64,000 nt of DNA from Myotis daubentonii (GCF_963259705.1 NC_081844.1:20321715-20385714), one strand, 5' to 3'. Positions 11,815 to 25,350 are shown, counted from the stretch's first letter. Made by a program: numbers and translations. The notes: generated by a model from the sequence alone, not told the origin.

Positions 11815-13529
11815 CCCTATACTGTCCATTTTTCTAGGATCCCATCCTGGGCTCTCACTCTCCCTCCCACGCTGATGGGTGACACGATGTTGTACTGATC
11901 TCCCAGCCAGCCAGAGCCTTGACCACGGGCCAGGGGCTGGGGGCTGACTTCTGAGAGCTCTAAGAAGCAGATCAGCGGTGACGAGGCTGGGGGAGAGGAA
12001 ATGGGGAGTGGCTGCTAATGGGGTTTCCTTTTCGGGGTGATGCAAATGTTTTGGAATTAGATAGAGGTGCTTGTTGAATAACATAATAAATGTGCTCAAA
12101 AATACTGAATTATTCACTTGAAATGGATGGATTATATCTCAGAAAGGGTCTTAAATAAAAACCCTAATTGCAGAGGCATGCCTCCTCATTCCAGAACCTT
12201 CCATCTCTGTCCTCCTGGCTGAGTGTCTTTGCCTATGCACTCCCAACACTGGGTAGTGACTGACCTATCAGTGCCCTGTGGAGAGAAGGATATGGTCTGG
12301 GTAGGTGTCCATGAGGACATGGGTCAAGGTGGATGATGACATGTGGTTCTGTGTGACCTGCCTAGGCTGGTGCCCTGGTGCTGACAGAGGGTAGTGGGAA
12401 CAGCAGCTGGGCAGGTGGAAGACGGCTGAGGGCAGTCTGGGGTCATGTGATACTGGGTCTGTGGGGCCCTAAGAAGGGGTTTGGTGCTCAGGACCAGGTT
12501 GGCACAGATGCCAGTTCTAGAACAGGCTCCTTTGGGGCCCCACAGGCAGATTGGAGGCAGCAGCAAGTTCCAGGAATCCCCTGGGTCCTATGTCTCGCTA
12601 TCTTGGGTCACCAGTCTCCTATGAGTATGCTGAGCAGATTGGGGCGTCACTGTTTCTCAGCTTCCTCTCTCTGTGTGGGCCAGGGCACAGCGGCTACACG
12701 AAGGCCTGAACCCTGGCACACAGTCGCCTCTGGCCGCTTGGGAAAGCAGCTTGACCAGCAAGGATCCTCATTTCATTTCTGCTTTCGAAATTAAAACCCT
12801 ATGTGCATTTGCTAATGTCGGTGGCGTTGTTACAGTTCAGGAAAGACAAAGAGAACCGAGGCCTTAAGCCCTCCATGCTAAGCCTTGATGGTGAGGTCTG
12901 TGGCCAAGGAGGAGGCACAGGTCCTGGCAGTATTTTGTGGTTGGTCCAGTGGCCAATGCTATGGGCTGCTGCATCTGGAGGGGCGAGTCTCCCTGAGAAA
13001 GACCCCAGACTGCTCAAGGCCCTAGTGAGTCTGCCATCTGCACCTTCAGTCTTCCTGAGCTCAGGCAAGTCCCACATACATGTCGTGTTTGGGAAGGGAG
13101 GGCGGTTCAGAGGGCAGGCTGTAGCTGAGCACGGTCAAGTGACACCGTGTGAAACTGTGACAGTAGCAGTTAAGTGCAGCAGGCGACGAATCAGCTGATT
13201 GGAACTGGCTTTCCACAGTGCCCCCTTCCTGTTTTCTGGTCAGAATTGCACAGTGAGACTGCAACCCGCGTCCGGGGGATGGGGGTGGGGGCTACAGCAG
13301 GGAGGTGGCGCCTGGTGACACTCAAACCTCAAAACAACTCAACTTCTCCTTTTGTAGAGCTGTAAAAAGTACCAGACACGGCCAGTGGTGCCGATCTTTG
13401 GCCAAGGTGAGGAGGGAATCCTTCATGGGGATGCAGGGAGATACCATGAACTCAGGCTCATCTCCAGCTGGCTTTGAACCCTGGTCCAGCTATGGCTGCC
13501 TGCTGTGTGGCCAGGAGAACCCAGACTAG

Positions 13530-13937
13530 AGTGGGTTGAGTTGTGTCTCCCTGCCCCCATGTCCCAAATATGTCCAAGTCCTCATCCCAGGAGCCTGTGA
13601 ATGGGTCCTTATTTGCACAAAGGGTAAGGATCTAAAGGTGAGCTCATCCTGGATTTAGAGTGGGCCCTAAATCCAATGACAGTGTCTTCATAAGAGAATG
13701 GAGAGTAGAGACATAGAGACACATGGGGAGAAAGCACGTGGCGATGTAGGAGGAGACTACAGTGATGCGGCCACAAGCCAAGTAATGCCAAAGGGCTGCT
13801 GGAAGCTCCCAGAAGTCGGGAGAGAGGCCTGGCTCTGCTCTTCCTCAGAGCCTCCAGAAGCCAACCTGCCCACGCCTTGACTCCAGACTCCTGTTGTCTT
13901 AAGCTCCCCAGTTGGTGGTACTTTATAATGGCAGCCC
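13530..13937 (+). repeat. MaLR/MLT1-like LTR remnant
   Basis: Begins gggttgagttgtgtctccct, contains gtgggccctaaatccaatga and ends tggtactttataatggcagc. Solo, non-coding relic of an old endogenous retroelement; subfamily not certain. Confidence 0.65.
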
Positions 13938-14239
13938 CGGACACTTGCATCCTAGCGTGCCTCTCTGCAGCTCTGTTTTCTCATCTTTAAAACAAGCAGA
14001 GCTGTTTCGAGGGCTCAGGGAGATGACAGATGGAAACTGTGGCACCTGAAGCTTGAGACCCAAGTGGGTCCCGAAGGCCGATAACCAATTATTCCTGTTA
14101 TTAGAAAGTGCCTGTTGGATTAGCACAGGAGGGCTGGGACTTACTTATGGACAAAATGGTTGGCACCTGAAAGAAACAGTGACTGGGTCTCGTGGGATCC
14201 CAAGCTGTGACTCTAGACAGCTGTTTTCACCCGAGGAAG

Positions 14240-14440
14240 ACTCTGCCCCCCAGGAGACACTTAGTGATGTCTGGGTACATTTTTGGTTGTCGTAACTTGG
14301 GGAGAGGTTGCTTTTGGAACTTGGTGGGTAGAGGCCAGGGCTGCTGCTCAACACCCTGCAGTGCACAGATGTCCCCCACAGAGAATGACCTGGTTCCAGA
14401 CACTAGTGGTGCCTCAACTGGGAACCCCAGCTCTAAATTA
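14240..14440 (+). repeat. MER5-like hAT-Charlie MITE
   Basis: gatgtctgggtacatttttg and gggtagaggccagggctgct match the same family as 11095-11240. Confidence 0.75.
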
Positions 14441-14844
14441 AAATAACCTTCTCCCTTTCCAAAAGGTCGCCCCAGGAAGCATGTTTATGGCCCCGATGTG
14501 GATTTGGCTGAAGCCAGTTTTGGAAGCTGGTGCGGGCACCGCCCTCCAGCAGAGCACCGCCCTCCAGCAGATTCTAACTGCTGGGGAAACTTGGCTGTGC
14601 TGGCTCTTGCTGAGGCCCGAGGGAGGCAGCCAGGTCAGAGGCATCTGACTCATAGGGTGCAGATGCCTGCCACAGAGGGTGACTAACGGCACTCCAAGAA
14701 TGTGCCAAGATCCCTTGAGGCAACTGCAGGGGGAGGAGCAAGGATGCTGATGCGAGACACTGAGGGCCTCCAGGCTGACTGCTGAGCCAGGCGGCCCTCA
14801 GGGGAGAAGGCCTCAGACACTGCCAGCTGTCACTCAGTGGGGGC

Positions 14845-15545
14845 TGTTCTGGACACGTCCCCCAAAGTCACGTCCATGTCCTGATCTAGAACCTGTAAAC
14901 ATGGCCTTATTTGGAAATGGGGTTGTTGCTGATGTAATTAGAATGAGGTCATCCTGTGTTAGGGTGGGCCCTAAATCCAATGACTAGTGTCTTTACAAGA
15001 AGAGAAGGCGATGTGACGATAGAGGCAGAGATTGGGGTGATGCAGCCACAAGCCAAGGAATGCCTGGAGCCACCAGAAGCTGGAAGAGACAAGGATGGGT
15101 CCTCCCCTAGAGCCTTTGGAGGGAGCGTGGCCCTGCCAACACCTGCATTTCAGACTTCTGGCCTTCAGAGCTGTGAGAAAATAGAGTCGGCCCTCTGAAT
15201 CTATGGGGTTTGCACCTGTAGATTCAACTAACCGAGGATCAAAAATATTCGGGGGAAAGAATTCCAAAAATTTCCCAAAAGCAAAACCTGAATTTGCCAG
15301 GTACTGAGCACTATGCTGAATCTACGTGAATGAAGTGATATACAGGCATCCCCGGCTGTAGCCTCTGTGTAAATATAGGCTATCTGCAGTTACTGTGCCA
15401 TTTTATAGACGGAACTTGAGCATCTGAGAACTTTGGTGATTCCAGGGGTCCTAGAACCAGTCCCCTATGGATACTGAGGGACAACTTTAAAGTCCTGTTG
15501 CTTGAAGCTCCCCGTCTGTGGTAGTTGGTTATGGCAGCCACAGGA
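14845..15545 (+). repeat. MaLR/MLT1-like LTR remnant split by a Tigger-type MITE
   Basis: Left part from ggacacgtcccccaaagtc to ctgtgagaaaata; right part gtcctgttgcttgaagctcc to ttatggcagccacagg. The 300-base interruption is at about 15187-15487. Confidence 0.65.
15187..15487 (+). mobile_element. MER2-like Tigger (mariner-type) MITE
   Basis: gtcggccctctgaatctatg and the near-complementary right end ccctatggatactgagggac are terminal repeats of the old Tigger/MER2 group. No transposase. Confidence 0.7.
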
Positions 15546-16289
15546 ACCTCCTCCAGGTGCCCTGGATGGTCCTTAGCTAGAAGAGGAAACTACACCTGAT
15601 GTCAATCCTGCCTCCTCACCATGTCAGGTTGATACCTCAGGGCTCAGCGTCCTCACCAAGCATGGGCACACCCACCTGCCTGCCTGGTTCCACGAGGGGT
15701 GAATGACCACTTGGCAAAATGCTCCACTTGGTAAACACTGGGTCTGCCCTCTCATTGATGTTCTTAATTTCTAACGTCATTGACAGCCTGCAGCATTTCA
15801 GTCAGGACTCTGATTGGTGCCAGGAGCTAATGCACTGGCCTAGAGCACATGCCACGGCTCCTGATACTTGTTGGGAGGGCGGTGGGGCCACTGGCTTCAC
15901 CACAGCTGAGTTTCAGAGCTGGGATGGAGCCAAAATTGAACCTGGGACAACCTCCTTAGCTCCCATGTCACACAGGGCCGTCCCTGCGGCCCACAAGGCC
16001 ATGAGTGATTTCCCTGTCACCTCTCTGTCCCCACTGCCTCCCACTCACCCCACTCCTGGGCCCTTGCCTTTCCTCCAACACACCAGGCACAGTCCAGCCT
16101 CCCGGCCTTTGCACTGGCTGTGCCTCCTCCTGTATGGATCCCCCTCTTTGCAGGTAGGTCCAGCTCAGCAGCACATCTTACCTCCTACCCCCTCAATCCT
16201 TCTTCCTTGGGCCTGCTGGCTTCTTATTGGCTCCTAGCTCTGCCTGCCTTCTCATCATTGAGGCGACAGTTCTCCTCAGGCAGCCTTTG

Positions 16290-16385
16290 TGTCCACTGTG
16301 GCCACCACATAGCCCAGTGCCTAGAACAGTGCCTGGCACATGGCAGACATGTGTGCGAAATATTTGTAGAATGAATGAGTGATCA
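16290..16385 (+). repeat. MIR SINE 3' portion
   Basis: agtgcctggcacatggcaga and tagaatgaatgag are typical of the MIR end. Confidence 0.65.
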
Positions 16386-18239
16386 GAATAGAGGAGGGAA
16401 CATACACAGAGTACACAGCATTAAAGAAAAAAGTGTTCATTCTGCAGCTGGGTTACTCAGTAATTTTTAAAACATTTACACAAAAAATAATAATCTTTAC
16501 ATTACATATATAGGAGAAGACAGAAACAGGCTATCCATGTAGGCATAGGGCCAGGCCATACAGCCATTTCCAATGAATTTCTTGCTGATGATCTCAGAGA
16601 TCAACAGGGAGGAAGAGGAACTGAAATGCATTCAGCAGGCGCAGTCTAGATGTGATTTCAGTGAATTTGCACAGCAGCCCGAGGTAGCTGCTTTAGGCCC
16701 TCAGCTTGGGGGGAATGGCAGAAGCTGGAGGTCAACACTCCAAGGTAGGCAAGGCTACTGCACCCTCAAAGAGGGGGGTCTAGATGGACAGGTTATGGCA
16801 CATCCAGATTGTGAGGTGTTAATTGGCAAATGAAGTCTCAAGCCAGGAATCTTACACGCATATCGCTGAGTGGAGGAAACTAATCTGGAAAAGGCAAAAT
16901 GATGGAGATAGTGAAAGATCAGTGGTTGCCAGGAGTTTGAGGGGGAGAGGGATGATCAGGCGGAGCATGGGGTTTTTTTAGGGCAGGAGAACTACTCTGT
17001 ATGATACTATAACAGTGGATAAGTAACACTGTACATATGTCCCAATCCACAGAATGCACAGCACAGAGTGAACCCTAAAGTAAACTGTGGACTTCAGGGA
17101 TCTCTTGTACTCCCTGCTCATTATTGCTATAAATCTAAAACTGCTCTAAGAAACACAATAATTTATATTATAATGGATAAAATTAAATCCTTAAGATTAA
17201 AATTATTTATATAATAATTATTTATTGTAAAATCTTTTTTAAAGAAGAAAGAGTCCTAGATGCCAAACCCAGAGCCACACAAACTCTGGGCCACACAATG
17301 CCCGGGCCCTCCCCGGCGATGACGGTTGGGCCATGTTCTGAAATGTGAATGCCTCTTGTCTCAAGAACCCGAGAGTGAGGAACAGTGCATAGTCATTTCT
17401 GCTGCCCCTGCATCCAGAGGGCTTACCCACAGCAACACATCGATGGCTTTCACGGGGTTTGGCCATGGGATACTGGACAGAGGGCCGAGAGGGATTCCGC
17501 CCCCACTGACCATACAATGCTGCCCGGTGGCCCTCTCCTCGCCTCACTGTCCCTCGGCCCCCAGGCCTGCACTACGCCTTGATGGCTTTCTTCCACGCCA
17601 CAGCCCCACTGGAAACCCTCCATCACGAACTGCTCGGTTTGGACATGCCATCCTTTTATTTCTGGGACCTGGAGTACAGATTGCTGCCTCCCAGACGTCA
17701 ACAGCGAATATCAGGCCTTTTTTTCCCCCCTACCTTCTGATGTTTTGACATCTGGGGCCTACCTGACCCTGGAGGGATTGCCCCTCCTCGGGTTAGCCAA
17801 TACCTAGAGAGGGCAAAGGTCTTGCCTGTGAGCATATCTCCCATATGCAAACCCACCCAGTCAGAGCCCACACTCCTACCACCTCTCCTATCAAGCTTTC
17901 ACAGTCAGGACCACTATCCACCTGCCCTGATCACCCAGTGCCAGATACCAGACAACCTGGGCAGCCCCTATGTCCAAGAGCCCTCAAATGATTGAAACCA
18001 GCCAATCCTAAACCTGCTCACCCTGCCTCACCCATCCCTTCCCATGAAAATCACAATAGGGACTCTTGTCCATGATTCCCCCTCACACCTGCCTATTCCT
18101 GACCAGCCCTGGTGCCTCCTCGTGTGGCCCTGTTTCTAGCAAAGCTCCTGTTTCTAGGGAACCGTGCGTATAACAAACTATCTTCTCGCAATAATAAAAC
18201 CCCCATGTTAAGGCCCCTTCTGACGCCTGCCCTGCTCAC

Positions 18240-19079
18240 CTCTAGCACGGGGCCGGCGCCCAGGATGGTCCTCTCAACACCACTGGCGTAGCCCTTCTGA
18301 CTCAGGGCGGTGAGGCAGTGGATCAGGAAGTTGGTGGTCTGTGTCTTGCCTGAGCCGCTCTCACCCGAGATCACAATGCACTGGTTGACACGTTTCCGGA
18401 GCATGGCGTAGTAGGCCACGTCGGCCAGCGCGAACACGTGTGGCTCTAGCTTGCCCAGCTGCTGGTTCTCGTACATCTTCACGTACTTGGGGTTGTAGAT
18501 GGGGAGGAACTTGAAAGGGTTGACAGCCACAAGGATGCTTCCCGCATACGTGTAGATCTTCTGCTGTAGGAAGCGGTGCTTGAGGTTCTTCAGGAGGTTA
18601 GCCTCGGTCAGCTCAGGGAGGTTGCACAGGTCATCAAAGTCCGCCTGCTGCCTGGGCAGGAGGCCGCGCTCCACCAGGCGCCGGGCAGCTGTGGCCTGGG
18701 CCATCAGCTGCATATGTACATATTTGATGGCCCCATCTGAGTCACGCTCTTGCAGCAGGAAGTAGTAACCATCTTCCTGCGGGTGCTCGTCCTGTGCCCG
18801 TCGAGGCCACAGCAACACGCGGTGTACAGGCGAGTCGTTGGCGTCCAGCACCCACTCCTCCCCGCCTGTCTCCTTGACCTCCACCAGCACATAGCGCTTG
18901 GTTCCATCTAGCCGCAGGCTGGTGACAGCGTCCTGAATGACGTCGGACGTAGTGCTGTCCTTGGTGGCTGTCACACAGCACGGGGCCTGGCTCTCGCTGG
19001 TGGCCAGCTGTGGGTAGATATGCAGGTGATAGGCCGCCTGCCTCTGGCAGCCGGAGCTGCCTGCCTCGTTCACACTCAT
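18240..19079 (-). CDS. MYO9B: MYO9B first coding exon (N-terminal 280 residues of myosin-IXb)
   Basis: Myosin-IXb is a single-headed actin motor with a C-terminal RhoGAP domain that inactivates RhoA at sites of actin dynamics, for example in leukocytes and epithelia. On the minus strand the ATG at 19079 opens 280 codons. Residues about 15-115 form the Ras-associating-like domain ([30 protein letters not shown]). The motor begins near residue 146 ([35 protein letters not shown]). The nucleotide-binding P-loop GESGSGKT falls at residues 239-246, the position I recall for human MYO9B. The exon ends GAGPVLE at a gtgagc donor (18239). The open frame continues into the intron to 18093, but that part is not coding. 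The remaining motor, IQ, C1 and RhoGAP exons lie beyond the left edge. Confidence 0.97.
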
Positions 19080-19134
19080 CTTGCCAGCCGCCTGGCTTCA
19101 GCATGCCTCCCAGGCTCAGGGCACGCTTCTGGAG
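19080..19134 (-). other. MYO9B: MYO9B exon 2 5' UTR portion and acceptor
   Basis: Upstream of the MYO9B ATG on the minus strand there are 55 bases of leader, preceded by a good acceptor (ccctccctttcag, ending at 19135). This makes the coding exon the second exon and implies an untranslated first exon upstream. Confidence 0.85.
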
Positions 19135-22100
19135 CTGAAAGGGAGGGGGCAGCACCGTCAGTACGGTAGTTGTGGTAGGAAACACTGACGCCCACCCTAG
19201 ACAAACAGCCCCTGAATACCCTGCCAGATAGGGCTCTCCCGAAAAGCCAACAAGTGGTGAGAGCCTCTGTCTGTCCTTAAAGGTGACCTCTGTGACTCTT
19301 GCAGAGTGACAGCACCAGACCCCCTCCTCTCCAAGATCAAGCCCTTCCCCTGGAGTTTACACCATCCTAACCCCCATCCCTCCTCACCCAGGGTCAGCCC
19401 ATGACCCTGCAAGCCCTATCATCACAGTCATGTCTCAGCTAAGCCTTTCCCAGTCCACATCCTTCCTGGCTTTTCCTCTTGGACAAAATCTCCCCGCCAG
19501 CTCTCCAAGATGAAGACTTGATCCCACAGGCCTTGGTTACCTCCCCACAATATACTGGGACAGCAAGAACCTACCTTGAAACTCAGGGATTCTGAAACAA
19601 CAGGGTACCCCAAATTCCAATGAGGAGGGCCAAGTCAGGAAGAGCCCTCAAAAACTCACTCAAGAAAACTTCTCAGAATGTATTTGCTTCTAGAACCCAC
19701 AACCCCAGTCTCCTATGGAGAACATCAGATGGATGCCCAGCCCGTCCTCCTAAGGCCGCCAAGGTTATGAGCAACAAGGAAAGACAGAGGAGACGTGATA
19801 ATTAAATTCAACGGGGTTTCCAGGACGGGGTCCTCGACTAGAAAAAGAACACAAATGGAAGAATCGGGGACATCTGATAAGGTCAGGAGGTTGGTTAAGA
19901 GCAGTGTATCAATGTCCATTTCTTAACTGTACAATGTGCCTGATAATGTAAGATGATCGCGGTAGGGGAGGGTGCGGGAAGAATTCAGGGAACTATCAGT
20001 ACTGTATTTGCAACTTTTCTGTAAATCTCTAATGACTCCAACAGGAAAAGTTTATTTTCAAAAAATGCATTTGTTTCTGAAGACACTGCAGAAAAAGATA
20101 AACTGCAGCCAATGTTGGCAACAGTGACTGTCTCGGAGTAAGAGGCATAAATACGTGTGGGTCAGGTGCGTGCTCAGTGTGCCACCTAAGCATGACTGAG
20201 GATACAAAGATGAACCAAACTTGGCTCAAAGCCCGGTGAGAGAAACTGATATGCAAACAAATGTGAGAGAGTATAAACCACAAAGACGCACATGCATGGA
20301 CACACTCATATGAACACACCCACACTCCTGCACTCACACACAGAACATGCGTGCATGTTTGGATGCACATATATGAAAGCACACAAACATGGACACATGT
20401 GCACAGCACTTTCATATGCACACACATGTGTGCGTGTACACACAGAGCCAGGTCTTTAGGAAGAGATGACACCTCTGTGACTTGCACTCGTGGAGACATG
20501 GCTGATAAGCACCACAGTTTCCGGAAGGGTGAACCAGCTCACAGGCTGGGGGCTTTGGATTGTCTCACTCTCAAGCTGCCTGGATGCAGGTGGTAGAGAG
20601 GTCACATGAAGAGTCTTTCTCCCTCCAGCAGACACCAACCTCAACAAGAAGCCATCGGAGGCGAGTGACATGAGCCTGCTCCTGCAGTTTCACCACCTGC
20701 CCTGACGAGGGTCTGGCCGAGGCCTGGATGGGCTGCGGGCCACATGACCAGCGGCACTCAGGGCCACCCCACATCCTCCAGGGAAAGCTGATCATCAGAC
20801 GCTTTCGGAGCCCCGCTGTGAACAGAGGCCTATAGGAGACATTTGCAGCTCCGGGGCCCTTGGTGCGGGTAGCAGGAGACCCTGCGCTCAGAGACTGGAG
20901 ATTGGGGGGCGAGGGGCATTAAAGAACTAGTTGATGCATGCCCCACCCCAGGCCAGGAGGAAGCAGATAAAGCTTGCTCCAGGCAGCTGCTGATAGCCAG
21001 GGCTGCAGGGAGGGGAAAAGCCTTTGAAAGGGGGTAGGGCCAAAACCAGCTGAGGCCGCTTGTCCACCAAAGGGTCCACCCGACTGCCCTGCTGCAGCTA
21101 TGCCTCTAGCCGTTGTCAGAGCCCACCCAGGCCCACCATGTCTGCGTCCTGGGAATTCCTCTGCCAGACCTGTCTGGTGGCCCTTACTTGCTTAGCCCGG
21201 CCTCACTTGGCCCTTCTCTCCTCCCAGAGTAGCCTCCTTCCCCCACTTCCCCAGAGGTTTTAGGGGGAGGACCCTCCCAGCAAACAGCTCACGTTGCCTT
21301 AAAGCCAGAGACACTAATAAATCCTTCTCCAGCCCAGGGTAAAGCCCGGTCACCTCCTTGCTTCCGCACAGCCTGAAGCCAGACTTCCCCATTCCCACCA
21401 TGGAACCACTGCCCTTGCCCCAGAAAGTACCACCAAGCTCCTGCTGCCAGCAGCCTCTCCCAGGCCTGCTCACTTGCTGTGCAGCCAGCATCACCTCTGC
21501 CTGCCCTGCCCCCGGGCTCCATTCCCAGGACACTGACTGCACTGCACCCCCTCAGGGACTGTGCTCATGTCCAAGGACACCTGCCCCACCTCCAGCCCAA
21601 CACAGCCACCTCTATCTGCCCTGCCTGGAACATCCAAAGGGCTAGATCTCTGCCCCTCTCACTGACCACATCATATCTGCTGTCACCATGTCCCCAGAAC
21701 AGCTGTCTCTTCCCATCAGCCAGCCAGGTCTTCCCATGGAGTCCCTGGATGCATCGGTGTAGATGTGGGTGTCCCAGCACAAAGCCCCTTGGGCGCATCC
21801 CATAGCTGGTCCTCAGAGCCCCTGGTCAGCGGGGTCCATACAGCACAGCACTCTTCCGTCTCCACACTGGCTGAATGGCACCCTGTGGCCACTCCCAACC
21901 CAGCCCAAGGCCAGGCTCGGAGGCCAGACCTTGCAGGGTCTCTCCAGCCCAACCATGGAGAAGCTGCCGAGAACCCCGACCCACCGGAGGACGTAACATT
22001 CCCCAGTGAGCCAAACAACCATTCACCTACCCCCAGACCCTGCCCACTGCTTTGCATACCCAAATCCCAGATGGAGGTCTGCCCCACCCTGCTGCTTCCT

Positions 22101-22669
22101 TGCGGTGCCATCCTTAACCTCAGGTTGGCATGCCATTCAAATCCCTCTGCCAGGTCCCAGGCAATAACGTTCCTGGTGCAAAATCTCAGGACGGACCTTC
22201 TGGCCCAGCAGCCCTCATTCCATTTAGGTGGCACCATTGTGCCTGTAACACTCCACTGATCAGACCCTCTCTGGGCACAAAAAAGCATCTTGCTACTCAT
22301 ATTACTTTGACTGTCAGGCTGGATTTTTTAAAAATTATGTCTCTTGAACAGATGTTTTTCTATTTTTCTAAGTTGTTCATGCCTATTGCCCATTTCCCCA
22401 CTGAAGCATACTACTGCTTTGGGGGGCTTACTGTGTTAGAGGAGCTCTGTGTATAGGAAGGCTATTAAACTCTTTGCCATGTTTGATGAAACTAATTCAT
22501 ATCAATTTACTTTTGAATATGGTGTTTTTTGAGACAAATATTTTACATTTTCAGGCTGTCAGATCTGTGGTTTATTATTATTTTTATGTCTACTGCCCAT
22601 TCCTTCCCCAAATCTGATTAACACAGGACTATACCTTTCCTTCCCAGATTTATTCCTTTTGTTAAATGT

Positions 22670-22917
22670 TACCCAAGGATATTTTTTTCCATTGATTTTT
22701 ACAGAGTGGAAGGGAGGGAGGGAGAGTGAGAAAGAAAGAGGGAGAGAAATTGAGAAATAACTATGTGAGAGAGACACATCAATTGGTCGCCTCCCACACA
22801 GGCCCTGAGGGGGAATTGAACCTGTTACCCAGGCATGTGCCCTGGACTGGGGATCGACCCTGAGACATTTCCATGCGCAGGCTGACACTCTAACCACTGA
22901 GAAACACCAGCCAGGGC
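22670..22917 (-). repeat. Ves SINE
   Basis: Full-length reversed copy with CT/GA-rich middle, ending gaaacaccagccagggc. Confidence 0.9.
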
Positions 22918-22977
22918 CCAGATTTATTCTTTGCATTTAAGCCTTTATCCATCTGGAAATTATTTCAAAAGGTATCT

Positions 22978-23390
22978 GAGTCTCCTAGGGCTGCTGTAAC
23001 AAAGGACTGCAAACTAGGTGGCTTAAAATAATAAAATTAATTGTCTCACATTCTGAAAAAGTCCAAAACCGAGATGTCAGCAGGGCTGGCTCCTAATGGA
23101 GGCTCTGGGGGAGAATCCATCCCAGGCCTTTCTCCCACCTTCTGGGGGCTGCCACCAACACTTGGTGTTCCTTGGCTTGTAGATGCTTCACTCCCATATC
23201 TTTCTCCATCGTCACATGGTGCACCTCTCTGTGTCCTTGCCTCTTCTTATACAGACACCAATTATTAGATTCAGTATGAGTTCATCTTGAGATCTTTACA
23301 TCTGCAAAGACCTTATTTCCAATCAAGGTCACATTCTGAGGTTCTGGGTGGACATGAGTTTTGGGGACAATAATCAACCCAGGAAAGTGT
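22978..23390 (-). repeat. MaLR/MLT1-like LTR remnant
   Basis: ctcctagggctgctgtaaca, ggtggcttaaaataata and caaggtcacattctgaggtt, i.e. the reverse of the LTR family seen at 13530. Confidence 0.65.
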
Positions 23391-24169
23391 GGGAGGGTAA
23401 ATGGGGATCCAAATGATTTTCTCTAGAGAGTGAAGTGATTGTTTTAATGCTTTTTATTAAATAATCCTTCTTTCTCTGACCAGGAGCCCCCTCTGTTTGT
23501 TAAATATCACATATAAGTTATTTGACACACGTGAGTCTGCCTCTGGGCTGCTGATGTCTGCGTGGTGCCATGCTGTTTTAATGATCACAGCTTCACAGCC
23601 ATGATGATTCATGGGTAACTCATTAACTAATTGTCATTAAACAATGACATCTCTGTTGGAGGGTTTTCTTTGGCTTCCAAGTATGCCTTCCTCATTGAGT
23701 CTTAACAGAGTCTGAGACCTGGAAATCCCTCACGCTATGGCTTAAATTCCTTGTTACAAGTGGATGTGAAACCTGTGCCTCAAGAATCCCCGGACTGAAA
23801 GGAAGCAGGTCAGGGGCTGAGGAACTGGAGGAGGCAGGTCTGGGGGTGGAAGGTGATGGTGGTGAGACACAGCTTGGCAAGCGGCAATCGCAGGCTGCAG
23901 CCATGTGTCGGGGCAGCAGGTCCTAAAAACCCATGGGTCCGTCCTTCATACAAGCCATCTCACCAAATATCCTGAAGTTAAAACGCCCATTCTATCCTCC
24001 AACTAATACTCTCAGCCGTGCATACAATGTGAACAGAAGCAAAACATACCCCCACATTGATGGAATCTGCCTCCCCAGGTCTCAGGAGAGAACTATGCCA
24101 CCAAATGGAAGTCAAGCTGGCAGACTATAAAATTCCCGCTGAGAGGACCAAAAGGTGGGAATGAAATGC

Positions 24170-24570
24170 TCATCAAAGGATGAAGAATAAGCAAAATGTG
24201 GTCCAGCCACACAGTGGAATATTAATCAGCCATAAAAAGGAGTGAAGCACTGCAATATGAACTTTGAAAACATGCCGGGGGAAAGAGGCCAGACACAAAA
24301 GGCCACATGGTAAATGATCACATTTATATGAAAAGTCCCGAACAGGCAAATCCAGAGACTGAAAGCAGATTAGTGGTTGTCAGGGGTGGGGGAGGGGAGA
24401 TGGGAGTGACAAACGAACGGGGATGGGGTTTCCTTAAGGGGTGATGTAAATGTCTTGGAACTAGATAGAGGTGATGGCTGTATAACACTGTGAATGCACT
24501 CAATGTTATTAATAGTGAATTTTATGTTATGTGCATAATCAAAGTTCCCACTGTAAAACCTGAACTGTGA
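24170..24570 (+). repeat. Old L1 3'-end fragment
   Basis: gtggaatattaatcagccat, gggaaagaggccagacacaa and tggaactagatagaggtgat. Shorter pieces of the same type occur at 11985-12150 and 16840-17100. Confidence 0.65.
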
Positions 24571-25134
24571 AAAATTAAGGCTTTGCAAACGCCACACTCG
24601 TATACTTTCTGCACTCTGAGAAGACGTGAACCTCAATCCAGGGCCTTTCTCTCATGCTCCTAGAGAAAGGAGGCAGGGGAGAAGGGGAGGCAACCACAAA
24701 TACAGCCCCAGGGGTGGATGAGTGGACAAATGTGAATGAGCTCAAGGCCTGGCCAAGGCTTTATGCATGAAAAAGCAAGGTTCTGCCTATAGGTTTGGCG
24801 AACAATTTGGAATTTACTGGAAAATAAGGCAGACGGGGCCTCCAGAAAGTGTAGTGGAGCAGCTTCGTTTATATAAGGCCATAATTTGCAGCCACATGTT
24901 TATCGGATGAAATCATTCTCAAGCTAAAAGGAGGAGGCTGGCATGACTGTAGAATCATGTAGGAGGTACCACTTAGAACACACAGCATTTCCGCATCTCC
25001 ATGCGGGTGTCCTTGAATTTTTTAGGAAGAAATGATCATGTGACATTATTGGGAAGATGGATGCTGAGAAACAGCTACAAAACAGGTGTGTTTCTCAGTC
25101 AAGGCAGCTCAGAGCTGGAGGACAACTTAGGGTT

Positions 25135-25350
25135 TAGATTGGGGTGATGCAATGCGGCCACAGCCACGGGAACACCTGGAACCCCCAAAGCTGTAAGAGG
25201 CAAGGGTCTCCCAGGGAGGCTTAGGAGGGAGCCATGGCCCTGCCGACACCTTGATTTTGCACTTCTGGCCTCTAAAGCTGTGAGAATAAATTTCTATTGT
25301 TTAAGTTGCTTGGTTTGGGGTACCAGCTTATGGCAACCCTGGGGCACAAA
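25135..25350 (+). repeat. MaLR/MLT1-like LTR remnant, 3' half
   Basis: ggggtgatgcaatgcggcca, ccctgccgacaccttgattt and aataaatttctattgtttaa. Confidence 0.6.

Larger units (their letters stand above)
1..18239 (-). other. MYO9B: MYO9B intron 2 (partial, at least 18.2 kb)
   Basis: Everything left of the donor at 18239. No further MYO9B exon was recognised; the next expected peptide, following GPVLE, is absent on the minus strand. The content is repeats listed separately plus unique sequence. Stretches where I see nothing beyond scattered old-repeat resemblance: 3460-4330, 5761-6550, 6734-8655, 12160-13525, 15546-16840 (a MIR-like piece at about 16290-16380) and 17100-18239. Confidence 0.85.

Noticed and set aside
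18093..18239. Extension of the MYO9B protein beyond GPVLE
   Set aside because: The frame stays open by chance past a clear gtgagc donor; the extra residues do not resemble myosin.
21479..22300. Several 110-190-codon frames on both strands
   Set aside because: Overlapping, C-rich sequence in MYO9B intron 1; nothing recognisable in any frame.
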